This document shows, one piece after another, positions 21,525 through 34,653 of a stretch of 64,000 nt of DNA (positions are counted from its first letter, which is position 1; each line of letters opens with the position of its first letter). The notes below the pieces were generated by a model, which saw only the letters and a list, made by a program, of their open reading frames with translations, was not told the DNA's origin and ran no database searches. A program made the position numbers and the translations under genes. Origin of the DNA: Alitta virens (lineage: Eukaryota > Annelida > Polychaeta > Phyllodocida > Nereididae); the NCBI GenBank assembly GCA_932294295.1, contig OW028584.1, positions 25,529,638 through 25,593,637 of the forward strand, written 5' to 3'.

Positions 21525-23227
21525 CTGCAGATTTATAGACAAGATGAATAAAATTGATGCTTGCGAAAGTTTTTGTCAAGACTAACATGCATTTTGATGA
21601 GAATCACGGACAAAATTTCTGTCCTTTAATAAGTCCATGCTCATGAAACCAGCTAGTAGAAATTCCCACTTGCAGGTTTTTATTATGATATGACAAAGTG
21701 TCAGCAAATTGCATGAACAGAAATTCTGATGAAAATCAGACAAAATTTCTTTTTTAAGACCATGCTCATGAAGGCACTCACTTCAGATTCTCACCAACAG
21801 ATTTCAGTAAGATATGACAAGATTAATCAAATGGTTGTGTGCCAAAAAAACTCTTTGAACTGACAAGATTGGATAAGTCAAAGACATTTTGATGAAAGTC
21901 ACAGACAAACATTACTTTGTCATTTAAGACACTGTATGATATGAAGGAACTCTGCTATTGAGATCACCTGTAAGTACATATTACATCTAACCTTTTTGGT
22001 GGTCAAACTAGCCATTAAAATAAAATAGTGAGGATACATTCGTTCTAATATATGGCAGTCTGCATGATGCACACATGTACAAGTTCAGATTTTCAATTTT
22101 ATTATAAAATATGATAAAATGTGATTACGCAACAATTTCTGGCGAAAGTTTTCCAACAGTCGTTTTCCCTGTCATAGTAAGGTGACAACTGAACAAAAAT
22201 TAATACACAGGTTGTCTTTTTCTGACAAGAAAAACCCTCCGAGATCTGTTATGCCCGCGATTATCACTAGGTGGCGAAAATGCTTTCATATACAAAAGCA
22301 CCATGCATTGGGAAAAAGGAGAAGTACTAACATACAATAAGTTAATAAGGAGTTCAACATTTCCAAAATACAATATTTCATCTCAACATAGTCACTTTTC
22401 AGTGTAGCCTTCTATGTGTTTACATGGTCATGTGAACACATTCATCATCTTAGACATACTGACTAGAAATTGTCATGGCTAAAGTGATAATACAAAAGTA
22501 GAAGCCAATGGTAGATCTTTACGAAATACTTCTTCCTCTTTCAATGCATATTTAAGTGCACTTTAACTTTAAAATTTTACACTCATGAATATAATCAATT
22601 GATATAATTACATTTCGTGATGACAGTTTAAGCACAATACATAACACAGGATATTTCATAGTGGAAGTTGGGTGCACCAATGTTTCATAATTATTACGGC
22701 TGTAATATCAGTTCCTAAGCATCATATTAACATATTTACACAATTAAACACCAATGTTTAACAAAATAATAAAGATCTGCTGCAATATGATATTCAACGA
22801 TGTTCATACAAGCTAAGAAATAGATTAAAACTGGAGTACTGCCTTGTTTATAGACACAAATTCAAGCCTAACTCGAAGCAGACACTGCTCGAATAATACA
22901 AATAATTCTATTTACAGACTGTCTTACCATTGATCACACACTCACGCTTTTAAATTCAGCATATATACGCAATTAATACCATGCAACAATTTCCTATGCT
23001 AACAACTTCTGTATTAATTATAATCTGTACATTGTATAATCTTGACAGTTATACTCAACATATATTTCAAGATAACGTATACTCAACAATTCACTTGTCA
23101 TTTATAACCACGTATGATCCTTATTTTCATTGTACACTCACTCAACTCCTATTACACGGACACAATGCAAAATCTATCAGAGTAACAAATAAAGCTGTTC
23201 TCCTCTCACACACAGTAAAATAAACCG
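21525..23227. other. Intergenic AT-rich DNA, nothing recognised
   Basis: No ORF with coding character, no RNA gene and no clear repeat was seen. The short ORF at 22981-23223 looks like chance. Confidence 0.5.
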
Positions 23228-23425
23228 ATCATGGTCAATGGGAAGGAAAAGTACCACCAGAGGTCACTGTCACTATAGCAGATAGGTTTTGTTTAATGAC
23301 GTCATCTATATTATGATGTCATCCATGTAACAATGGTGTATTGACAACCTAATCTTATTGTCTTTGTATGTATCTGCTATGATGGTAGCACCCTCTGTAG
23401 ACTCAGGTTATTTTCTCCACATTTC
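23228..23425. mobile_element. Inverted-repeat element family A, copy 1
   Basis: About 200 bp with arms related by inversion: agtaccaccagaggtcactg...atagcagata on the left and tatctgctat...tagcaccctctgtag on the right. The interior has repeated gacgtcat-type motifs. A related copy lies at 48432-48625. Confidence 0.7.
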
Positions 23426-23655
23426 ATTCGAATTAAAATTGTGCACCATGACACGTTAAACTAAATGTTCTAATGCTGCCACTCGCAAAATAAGATGACT
23501 ACAAAACTCAGAGATTTCAAGCACTCCGCACACATTCTGATATTCCCAAATGGATTGCATTGAGAAAACATCACCATCTGCGGCAAAGGTTCTCCGCACA
23601 TGATTTGCATAATCTATCACACATCACTTTCAGTTCTAATTCACGCGAAAAGTCT

Positions 23656-25019
23656 TCAAGATTTCGGCACGCATATCCGCCCCATACCCTTTGCTTTGCT
23701 GTCCTGGAAAAAAAAAAAGTACTACTTATGATAAACAACAAAACTACTAGCGCATACATTTCTACATATCAATGAATGCTATAAGTGCCTCACATTATCA
23801 CTGTTTTACTAACACTGTGCATCTGATTTCTTGTATCCGGGAACGTAGAAAAAGCACTGTTATATTTCAGTAACGGATATGACTCAATTTAAAGCAGGTA
23901 TGAAAAACGATATCAAGATATTAAAGGGTGAACTGCATACGTTTTGAACCTGAATTTCTTAGATTTATAACGCTCCCTTACATTGCACAAACATCCTAAG
24001 GTTCGAAACAAATAATTATAATAATATATAAAACTAAGAGATATCGAAGTGGAGCTAGATTTAATAGAAATAGGATTTGCAAAAACGTGACCATTGCGCT
24101 GATGAGAATGGTATTTGGGTTCAAAATGACCCCATATAAACCCATATAAGTCAAGAGGATTTGGCACAACAAAATCCTCACAAAATATCATTACCTGCAA
24201 CTGGCTGAGGGAAAACATGCTGAAACCCATTCCCATCAAAGACAAGAGAACTGCTGACTTGAATATAAAACCAGAGTCTGAGTTCTTGATTGAGGCTGAT
24301 TCAGATTCCTATAGAAAAAGAGATAATACCAATTAAACATTGCTTAATATGACGTTAGCCAAGATATTAATGTCTGTGTTGAAGCAGACAGTAATTGAAC
24401 ACACTTATTGTCTCAGGAAACGAGGCCATTCTTAAAAACATTCCAGTTGCGGGTTACGTGACTGTATAGAACATACCAGTGCGTATGCAAAACAAACTAT
24501 TTTTCCAAATTTATTTTTTTATTCCTTAAGTTGTTTCCAGGTCTATTCTTCCTGTTAGTCGAATATTGGTCAAATATTCTTCTGAGGTAAAAAAAAATAA
24601 AAAACTTAACCTTATAGGATATTCACGTGTCAAGTAACCCGCAACAGAAATATTTTTAAGTATGGCCCAATTTTGCAGTTAATATTTTTCCTAGGGGTTA
24701 CTTTGAGATAAATCAAGTACACGCAGTAATTATGTTTCAAACATGAGTGAAAAGCATGACTGCCATATTAGGTTTCTTGGCTTTGGCATTAAAGTCAAAT
24801 TGCGAGACAGAATTTTCAAATAAAGTCTATACAGTAGAATGCTATAAAGTACCTGGCACTGAAAACGCAGAGCTTTTAAGTTAAAAAAAAATCTCTAAGG
24901 GCTACTTCATTTATATAAATATGTCCATAACTACAGATAATACATACTTGAGCAAACTTCATAAAGTTCATCCCTTGCCGCGAAAATTGTCGGGACAGCG
25001 TCAAAGTTGCGTTGCTCAT
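23656..25019 (-). CDS. Small three-exon single-pass protein, possible COX7A-like
   Basis: Coding exons, read on the minus strand: 25019-24948 (24 codons), 24308-24195 (38 codons) and 23703-23656 (15 codons plus TGA). All junctions are GT-AG and phase 0, and the product is 77 residues. The first exon probably extends upstream as 5' UTR to an acceptor at 25058, so further upstream exons exist. The N-terminus (MSNATLTLSRQFSRQGMNF) is basic and amphipathic, like a mitochondrial targeting sequence. Exon 2 holds one hydrophobic helix, SAVLLSLMGMGFSMFSL. The size, presequence and L-x-G-x-G-F-S-M-F helix resemble cytochrome c oxidase subunit 7A, but the family's other conserved residues are not evident. 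The splice structure is well supported; the family name is not. Confidence 0.55.
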
Positions 25020-25752
25020 GATGATGGATAGTTAAGTTACTTCTCTTGGCGCGATCTTCTGTAAATAACAGAAAAACAACAGGTAAAATATGCCAATCAA
25101 CAAGATAACAACACACAGAGAAACACTTTGTCAAAGCAATCAATTCTAAATGAGGATACACACAAGATTACAAGGCCATTCTCCAACCACTGACTAAATA
25201 AAACAACCATGAGGGTTTTAACATATTTAATGCTGTCCAATTATCACCGACTTCAATACCAAGTCACAAATGGAAAATTTAGTCACAATTAGCATACTGT
25301 ATTTGCGCGAATATAATAACGCAATATCAAGTCTAATGCGGACAGAAAGTAGGTTAACTATCACCCCATTTTTCTGAGTTTACATAACACTTACAAATTC
25401 AATTTTCATTTGAGCCTCATGATAACGAACATCTGAGTTCCAAAGGCTTTTGTTCGTTGTTATAATTGAAGCAGGTGAACCTAGGCAAGATATGCTCATG
25501 CCTGTGTGTCCCAACAAGTTGAAACAGCTGTACGGGTAGTGACATTCTGATAACTAAAGTCCATTATAGCGAGGCATGGCTCATTTTCATGACAGCAAAG
25601 TGTCGCTGGCTCGCGCTCGCTGTGCCAGCTCCATGCACGATGATCTTTGCCAACAAGAAAATGGGCATGGCTGTACCATCTCTAATACATCCATGGCTGT
25701 ATGACCAGTAGCCTGATCATTTTGACACAGTGAGATAATCACATTGATTGGT

Positions 25753-25935
25753 GGGTGGAGTGGGTGAGTAGGGCTTTCCGTCCTGTATTTCTGCCCCTAA
25801 TGGGCTAATTAGGACAGGCAGAGACCATGGCTATGAGACGAAGGAGGAAACAGCCATTCAACTTAGGCTCGACCGGGAATTGAACCCAGTGGTTGGAAGC
25901 CCCGAGCGCTACCTCTAAGCTAGGCCCCCGCCCTT
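25753..25935 (-). mobile_element. SINE copy with long target-site duplication
   Basis: Flanked by tcacattgattggt at 25739-25752 and 25936-25949. It has a shortened head (gaacccagtggttgg) and several substitutions in the tail, so it looks older than the copies in the polymerase relic. Confidence 0.9.
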
Positions 25936-25949
25936 TCACATTGATTGGT

Positions 25950-28900
25950 AGACTCCACCAGAATACAATGTGCCTCATCATGCTCATTCCCTACAATGTA
26001 TCTGGTTATTTCCAAGGTATATATACTGTTATACATCATGAATATGTGTACAAAGCCACTAAAAAGAGAAATCACAACCTACCAGAACGATAACAGATGA
26101 CAATCCTATCCCACCTCATACACAACCACGGAACTAGTGAATGCGACTGAAATTTGCTCTGACACACTTATCTTTGAACTTGCATCTTCAAATTAACCCG
26201 TTTCATTGCCCCTATTTTCCATGTACATGCAAGCATCATGTGAACGTTATCTAATCATGTCATAGTACCGCATGGAATTTTTCATTTTCAAAGGATCATT
26301 TACGAACTTTTGATTATCATTCCAGATCTTATCTGCACTCAGCACATGGAAGTTTCTGGTTTTATTCCCTTATTCCTTGTTCTAACCTTCATCAGCTGAT
26401 CAGACCGATATTAATTTAAAGTGTGTTTAAAAACCACAAAAAACCTGGCCACCAGCATGTTTTTCTTTAAACCAAGGCGGTCAATGGTTATGATAAAGTC
26501 TAAAGGGTGACAAAAAAACACGGTTACAAATGCAGCATGACAATGGATTTCTCTAATATTTAGTTACAAATTAGTCTCCAGCTAGTACCTTATGATAAAA
26601 CGAAGAATGACAACTATACCAGGATCGTTCATACTAACTACTGATTCCAAGAAATTGGTAAAAATATATACTGTACATTGTGTACAACGTTTATCCTTAC
26701 ATGCTTACCACACTAATTAGTAATATTACAACATGCACAGAAACACTGTGATTCGTCCCACAGGCAATTGGTGTCGAAGCCAGTGCAATATGAAAACTTA
26801 ATCACATGGTTAGGAAAAGTAACACAGTACAGTCAATAAAAATGGAATCACTAGTGCAGAGCAGAATTTTCTGCCACGAGTCATTAATTTCTCCAAACAA
26901 AATAGTGTCAGCTACTCAAGCACAGCATTGCTCCTCATAACAATAACATATTGATACAGTATGTGTATTATTAGATTTAGATATGTTTTGCCAAGGACAC
27001 AATGGACAATGTGTACAATGTAACACTTGGTGCTGGGGAATAACTAGAGAATTTTGTATAGTAGCTACTCTTAGATTGCGCTCTATTTTCAATATATAAT
27101 CCATAATTGCAATAATTTTGACACTAAATGAACCTAATTATGGTAAAATTAATGGACCAAGGGAAGACTTTAATATATGTGCAAATAAACCATGAAACCC
27201 ATTACATCACACAAAATATATAGGAATAATTATTATCATTTCAATCACTTCTGAACATAAAATGCTAAATCATTAATTTTGCGCAAAGATTAATAATAGC
27301 CAACCTTGATTTAACAAAACGATAAGCGTTCAATAACACAAACAGACAGCAATGTATCATGTCCAATACACTTGTGAGCATCACTACCAAATGATAAAAT
27401 AGCAAAACAAAAACCCTCACCTTATTCCGAAAGAGTTTAAATGCTTGTAGAGCTTATCTGTATTTCATAGATCCAAGCATTGCCACAGGTTCTGCCGGCT
27501 GCCTTCACAGCTTACCTATCCTTCTAGTTATACACCTGGCAGAGGTACAGCCAAGGGCACAGTACCCTTCAGATTGCACAATAACAGTGGTTGTTTGTTG
27601 TGGCCAACTAGAAAATATGCCCCAGTTATGCAATGGATGTAGTCTATAGACTATATAGTTATTTCAGTATAAATTATGTATTTGGTCTGGCTGGTCTGCC
27701 AAGAAGCAGTGTTTAATGATCGTAATGTACTGCTTGTGAAAGTAACACGCATATATAACATGCACATGTATTAATGTCATTCTGGCAATTTATCAAGAAT
27801 TTAATTGACAAAATTAGGAGTTGCATAACTGCAATTTATGATTTTTTGAGTAATATAAATCATTATTTGGCTAACATGATGGCATAATGCCACATGGAAG
27901 AATTCATAGCACTAAATTAATTTATATAAATGTGCAGGAAATTTGTTTTAACACACATTTTCAGAAACTACAGAATGTAATATGCACTATGTATCACTTT
28001 ATATACTGAAACATCCCTAACTTTACTTTTTTAATGAAAATCATCTACGGGATACTAAAATTTTCAATTACGAAAGGTTTTTCGCACAACTGAAATACAA
28101 AAATTTCATACTAACCAGCGATGAACAGTTAATGTCAATTTCATATGTTTCTAACAAAATTGTGGTAGTGGAAATTATTTAATACGTGCCAAAATCCAGC
28201 AAAATTCTGCGACATTCAGTGTCCAACAAATGCAGTGATCACAGTGATCATATCAGTTGTGACTAAAGCACACTTTTCCGCTGGTTTTTGCACGCTATTA
28301 ATAGTACATAAGCCAAATCGTATTGATCAGTAATTATCAGTTACACAACTTCCCATTTTTAGGGACGGTCAACACATGTATATGTGGATATGATGCAATG
28401 TACATAATACTTAATTCAATACAATTTGCAGATTTTATGATGAAACATTTCCTGCTATTTCAGTGGGACAGTCAAATATTTGACAACTATTCCCAGCAAA
28501 TACAAGTATATGCCGAAATATATTATTGCAATAATAGGGGTCTACATGGGTAAAAATCGACAGTGCGACACTGGGAATCTTCCCTTTAAACAGCTCCTTT
28601 TGGAATCCGATGTAAATTTGCAAAAACTGCATTTGGCAGTGAAAAAATAACATAAGAATCCTAAATAATTTTCAAGGTCATAATGGCCCATTATTTATTT
28701 TACATGCTTTTTTCTGATATCAGAATTGTGGTCAACATACATCCGGGGATTAATGGCTGAAACACCCAAGCTTAAGTCATAAAAACCCCTTTATTGAGGC
28801 CATTAGAGAAAGAATACATAAATTTTGCTCTATTGCCCATTACTGTAACCACTGTATGACTCTTGAATTACCTCTAAGGCAATGAAATTTCAGCTTAAAA
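25950..28900. other. Intergenic AT-rich DNA
   Basis: No ORF with coding character or recognisable repeat was found. It may contain non-coding first exons of the minus-strand gene at 23.6-25.06 kb, but I could not identify them. Confidence 0.5.
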
Positions 28901-28939
28901 CTTCGAGCTGAAAATGCAACAATATCTAAATTTTTAGAA

Positions 28940-29075
28940 ATACTGCTGCTTCAACCAATCAGAATCTAGGGCGGGAAGCTGTGCAACCAATAGGATTGCA
29001 CCATTCGGCCAGTAGCCACCTAGCGGAAATATCAAGAAGCTTAATGGAAAATTCACTATTGCTGGTCAACTGGGA
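28940..29075. repeat. Dispersed repeat family C, copy 1
   Basis: Contains tgctgcttcaaccaatcaga and gtagccacctagcggaaat. Related copies lie at about 37210-37345 (inverted) and 41380-41515. The conserved core is caaccaatagaattgc followed by tagccacctggtggaaat. Confidence 0.65.
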
Positions 29076-29504
29076 GACTTACCAATCCAGAACTGAACCT
29101 GGTAAGATATGTAGCAACCTTGGGCTCAGCAGTGATCATGTCCGGCACTCTACAATTGTAGGCATGGCCTATTCTAAAAGCACCAATCAGAGTGCAGCAA
29201 TTGTCTTTAAATACTAGGCGTTAGACTTTGTAGTGCTCAGACTCTAGGCAGGGACAGGCTACACATAATAAACCCATTAAGCTAAATTGCAAGTACCAAG
29301 CTGGTGACAACTGAACTCGGGCCAACTCTATGACAATGGGTGGTATAGGGAAGCTACCATTGACTAAACCATGGCAGCGTGCACAGCGTCACTGCGCTCT
29401 ACAGCTAGATGGGCCATGGCGCCTCTCAACCAAGTTGGTTGTTGCCTGTGTCTCTGGGTACCCGTGTTGGTCCTTGCTTGTGCAACACAGCTGCCTTGCT
29501 TGGA

Positions 29505-30355
29505 ATGCCAGTCAAAACGGCTACACAGGAAAGCGGCTACAGCAAAAAAAAAACGGCTACAAAATTTTTATGGTATTCCCAGAACGGCTTCAACAAGAAC
29601 GGCTACAATGAACTGATGACCAGAACGTCAACATGGCTATGTCGAAACCCTACAAGCTATGTCTAAAACGACTACAAGCCATGCCCAAAATGGCTACAGC
29701 CATAAATTCCACGTCCGAAACAGCTACACTTTTATACACCAAAATATCTACACTTTACATGAAGACAACAAAGGCTTGCGGAAATATGACTCCATTTGAC
29801 CTACGAAAGAAGGCCAGGGCATAATTATAGTCTTGTTCTTGACCCGTTTGCCAGTTGTTCAGTAATGTATTTTAAACAGTGGGATTCTTTTGTATTAATT
29901 TGTATATATTTTTATGACATTCTTGACCCCTTTTCTTTATATTCTATCCTATTTAGCACAAGACACTTGCAAACTCCTATGATGGCTCATGTATGAGCCG
30001 CCTTGAGTAACCAACGGAGAACTGAGAACCCGGTTGTCATTTAATGTATTTTCTGCAATGCTTGATGGTTTATTGTATTTATTTAATTATATCTTTCACA
30101 TGTGATGTAGCGGTTTTGGTCTGCCGACGTTTTGGTAATTTGACTGTAGCCGTTTTTGCATCATTGTTAGCGGGGAAAAGGCTCTGTAGACGTTATAGTT
30201 AAGTACTGAAAAAGCATGTTGACGTTTTGGTTAAGGCTTAATAAACCTGTCATAGTATGGTTATGTCCCGAATATTGGTGTAGACGTTTTGGTTATAGTC
30301 GTTTTCAGTGTTGCATTAAACATATGGTTGTTGACGTTTTTGGGTGTAACTGTTT
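29505..30355. repeat. Degenerate iterations of AACGGCTAC with inverted counterparts
   Basis: Between 29505 and 29740 the motif aacggctaca and variants recurs about ten times. Between 30110 and 30355 the complementary forms gtagccgttttt and gtagacgttttggtt recur about eight times. The arrangement is two inverted arms around ~370 bp of unique sequence. ORFs here have several overlapping frames and look like products of the repeat. Confidence 0.55.
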
Positions 30356-30359
30356 AGTC

Positions 30360-32071
30360 CGCCACCCCATGCTTGCGTTACCCTAAGCCGGCCTTGGTCA
30401 CCAAGTTGTTTCTCTCTCTATGGATCGCCATTAGCTCCTGCCAATGCCATATATCCAAGTCGTTTGGTCAGTCAGATAATGTACCAAACACTATGAGCGG
30501 ATTCGATTAAGTGACTCGGGTGACGAGAGTTTTAATCTGAACACTGGATCGAGTTGGCCGGAACAAGAAGTCACGTGGGACAATTTATTCGATCCCCGTA
30601 CTCCCCAACTTTTGCCAGAGTAAACGGAAACGGAACATAGCAGTCTTCCCGAAGTACGCCGGACCGCCGGATCTGACCGGCAAAATTTCTTTCGGTCCGG
30701 CAAAAGACAACCTATTTTACAATGATATTTCATAAAGACAGGGGCTCATTTTGACATTCAGCCCGGCAAGGGACATTTGAAATTCGGGAATACTGCATAG
30801 CACAACCAGTAGTAAACATTCAATAGATCCCTAGGCCCCCTGGTGTTTATTTAGTTAACAGTCGCACTAGTCACTCGACCTGTTCTTTTAGGGCAAGGAA
30901 GCTACTGGAGCATCCTTCCTTGGTAAGCATGCGCCAAGTTACACCATAAAATTATGGTATGTAAAATCAATGCTGCACTTTCTTAAGTCTGTCTAAATAT
31001 CTAACAAAATAAAGAGGAAAAAGGAAACAAGCCGATAAATGAATAAAAATAAAATAAAAATGGATAAAACAGTAACTGTAGACCACTGGTAGAGGTACTT
31101 GTGCGCTGTTCTTGCCTGTCAGCACAACACAGCCCGACTCAATATTTTTATTGATATTGATATGTATACATGAAAATTGAAATATGTGTTTTTTTATTGA
31201 TATGTATTTGTGTTGTTTTTTTGGTTTTTTCCCCTGTATCTTTTCAAGTATTTTTATTTTTTTTTACTGTACGACAAAAAGTGTCAATAAAATGTATCTG
31301 TCTATCTTATCACTGGTGTCAAGAGAGTTTCTATATCGAATATCCTCAATGTTATCACTAAGGGGAGACAGAAGGTTTTGAAACATGTTGAAACATGTAT
31401 GACAATTTGCTTGCGCTAACTACATAAAGTATTATTTTAGATGTTCATTCACAATTAGCAAGAAGATGTCTTGAGCAGTGTCTGGACTGTGACTGTGTAC
31501 ATGAACCATTTTCTGAAAATCCGGTTTCACATGGTTTAATTTTAACCTTAGGGTATCAGAGTTTAAGTGACCAGTGACAATTGGAATAGCATTTCAAAAG
31601 TGACGAGACATGACATTTCTACCTACCTTAGTAATGTTCTATGAAGTCTTCAGTTACAAGACTTCTCACCTTGACCGACTTCACACGTGCGTTTCATAAG
31701 ATCATGCCCGGCCCGGTCAATTCGGCACCAAAAGGAGCTGTCATCTGTAGAAACTCTGCCTTGAAATGTAATTTTTCGTACAAAATTATCTATATCATCT
31801 AGTTAATATGAATTATTACAAAATATTAGCAAAATAATCAAAATTTTAATGAAAAATTTAATTAATTTCAACATCTTAAAGGCAGGATGAAATGTCTATT
31901 TTTCTCAGGACGAATTTGATATCTACCAAAATGGCTATCACTTGAAACGAGTCGTTTATTAAAAGAGGGCAGCACCCTGCTTAGCAATGTAGCCCTCTTG
32001 TGGATAAATTATAAACAATGATTCGTTGGCGTATTGCCTGAGCAGAAATTGCAGATTTGTAAGAGAAGAAG
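30360..32071. other. Intergenic region upstream of CRPPA
   Basis: No gene was recognised. The last ~150 bp before 32072 should hold the CRPPA promoter and 5' UTR, but no TATA box or strong motif was seen. Confidence 0.4.
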
Positions 32072-32885
32072 ATGGAGTTTTCAGTTGGGGTGGTTCTCCC
32101 AGCGGCTGGCTGCGGAGAAAGAATGGGTCTACCTGTTCCTAAACAGTTTTGCAAAATATTAGGGCGACCATTGATAAGCTACACAATTGAAGCATTCGAA
32201 AGGTGCGCATATTGGAAATCATGCCACAGTTCAGTGACACCGAGTAACAGTGCTTGTCGAAATAAGCTAGATGGCTATTAGTATTGTGGATTAAAATTTA
32301 TATTAGCTGGTTGGCCTTGAAATCACCTATAGAATCTATGTAATTATTTACACACACTTTTTTTTAAATTGTTATGTCAAAAAAGTACGAGGACCAATAT
32401 TATATTTTTCAGAATACCATGGATAAATGATATAATAGTAGTTACTAATGCTGCAAAAATGGTGGAAATGGAGAATATTTTAAGGAGCTATAACCATTCC
32501 TCTCGAGTTCACATTACAGAAGGTGCATCAGTTAGACATCGTTCAATATACAATGGTCTACTTGAGCTTCAACGAGGTAACTTTCAATTATATATATAGC
32601 AGTAAAAAGTATATTATGTTGCTATATATCATAAGAAGAGATTTAAGAAGCACATGCACAACACATTTATGTATGAAAGCATAAACATGTTACAGTTGCT
32701 GGAGGACCTCCTAAGGTTGTGGTCATACATGATGCTGTCAGACCATTTGTTGACGAAGAGACTGTGAACAAAGTGGCAGTGGCAGCTGAAGACAATGGGG
32801 TATGTATAGCACCCTTTGTGAGTAACATCCCAGCTGGATGTCGTTCAGATGAGATGTTAAATTGGCGGTCCCTTGTACTCGGGTG

Positions 32886-32930
<45 letters not shown>

Positions 32931-34653
32931 TATTTCAGCTTAGTTCACAAGAACTTCTTGTTCACATTTCAGCACATTGTGACAAACAGTCTATTGTGAT
33001 AAACAAACGTAAAACCACTTATGTTTTTAGCACTTTTGCTTTACTATTCAAGAGTATTTGTATTGTATTTATTAAGTAATAGAAAAAAATTGACATACTG
33101 CACAAACATGAAGTTTTTGAAATGTGATTATTCATACCATATTCTGAAATTTAGGCTGGGTAGAAATTAATTTGCAAACCTTGTATAATTTATTGATAAC
33201 TTGGATGATTTCAGAGTTCGGGTGCAATTAGACCTTTGATATCAACAGTAATTGCAACTGATTCCAATGGATTTTTGGACCAATCATTAGACAGGACCAA
33301 ATATAGAGCAAGTGAAATGCCACAAGCTTTTAAATATGATGTCATTAAAAAGGCATATGACAGGGTAGGTAGGCCTACATTCTTTACTTCTGACCCCAAT
33401 CTGAAATTGTGCCATTTTGATTCAAAAACGAAAAATAAACAATACTTTAACCAGTTTTGCTATGCTACTCTTAACAATTTTAATTTGTTTCAGTGCACAG
33501 ATTATGACTTTGATTATGGAACAGAGTGCCTCCACCTTGTAGACAAATATGTTGGAATTAAAGCTAAACTCATAGAGGGCCCTGATAACTTATGGAAGGT
33601 AAATTGTTGTTATAAAAATGTATCTACTTGATGATTAATTAACAGGTTTATTCCTGATTTCCTACACAAGTAACACAACTGCATATGAATTACCTCAGTA
33701 ATTCCTCTCTTGGAAATGAATGCTTGTTTGTTGTATTTTCAAGGTAACACTACGGAAAGACTTGTATGCAGCTGAGGGCATGTGCCTTGAAGAGGATAGA
33801 AGAGTGCAACTTCACAGTTTGTCACAAACACTGGAAATCTCACTTTTAATGACACAGGAATTAGCGAAGTTTGATTTTAAAGTAAGTCACTGTTGTGAAT
33901 AAAGTTTTCATTGAAATTTCCACAGAAGGAGAACAAATGTTTCATTTTAACTGAGAATCAATATGCTAATGTATACTGATACTGCACCGATTATTTTTAG
34001 GTCTCAAATGACAAAGTGCCTGGTGATGCAGAAAAGCCCTCACACCATATTAAATATCTTGAAGGAGCATCTCAATGGAATGAATCTCTTCTCATGCAGT
34101 TATTGCCAGCATCATGTATTGTTGCCATGGTTAAAAGCACAGAACCAAAGACTGACTTTGCTCATGTTTATGAGAAGTTGACTTCTGTGTCCAAGAATTG
34201 CCCAAGATGTACAATAAATGCAGTTTTGTTCCAGGTAGCACACTATTTTTTTTTGTTTTAATTTGCTAATTAATACATTGCACACGATTGCCATTAATTG
34301 TTGTCTTTATTTGTATAAAATATCACTGAAATGTATTTTGATGTAATCATATTTGATATTATAAAATACTTCTTGGAAATTTCTAATCTATTGGAGAATC
34401 TCATATCGATGCAATATATTATTCTGACAATATCTATATTTATTTAAGAAAATCATTTCTCAAATGGCAAAAAAAATAATGTCTTGTGAGTGCTAGTAGA
34501 TGTTTCCTTTCATGGCCTTCATTGAAATTTGTATTAAATAGATTTTCTTTTGTTTTGCAGGAATCGTCAGATCTGCAAAGTGTGTGTGAGTTGGTGGTGT
34601 CTTTGATACAGAAAAGAAATATCAATTTAACAGGACAAGTTTTACTGAGATGA
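32072..34653 (+). CDS. CRPPA: D-ribitol-5-phosphate cytidylyltransferase (ISPD/CRPPA), eight exons
   Basis: Makes CDP-ribitol from CTP and ribitol-5-phosphate, the donor for tandem ribitol-phosphate on alpha-dystroglycan, in the cytosol. Exons: 32072-32202, 32413-32576, 32696-32799, 33215-33364, 33494-33598, 33744-33881, 34001-34234 and 34561-34653; all have GT-AG borders and join in frame, giving 372 residues (human protein about 450). The IspD-type nucleotide-binding loop is [12 protein letters not shown] followed by PKQF (residues 8-26). Exon 3 has [13 protein letters not shown]; exon 4 has GAIRPL and RASEMPQAF; exon 5 has [12 protein letters not shown] and [11 protein letters not shown]; exon 6 opens with [11 protein letters not shown]. 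The C-terminal domain is shorter and more divergent than in vertebrates. Start choice: the only ATG before the motif, with good continuity. Confidence 0.95.
32886..32931. repeat. (CTAT)n microsatellite in CRPPA intron 3
   Basis: About 11 tetranucleotide units, 85 bp after the end of exon 3. ORFs rich in Ser, Ile, Tyr and Leu here are products of this repeat. Confidence 0.95.

Noticed and set aside
29330..29666. Overlapping plus-strand ORFs of 80-93 codons
   Set aside because: Three frames are open together over degenerate AACGGCTAC repeats; no motif or splice context supports a gene.
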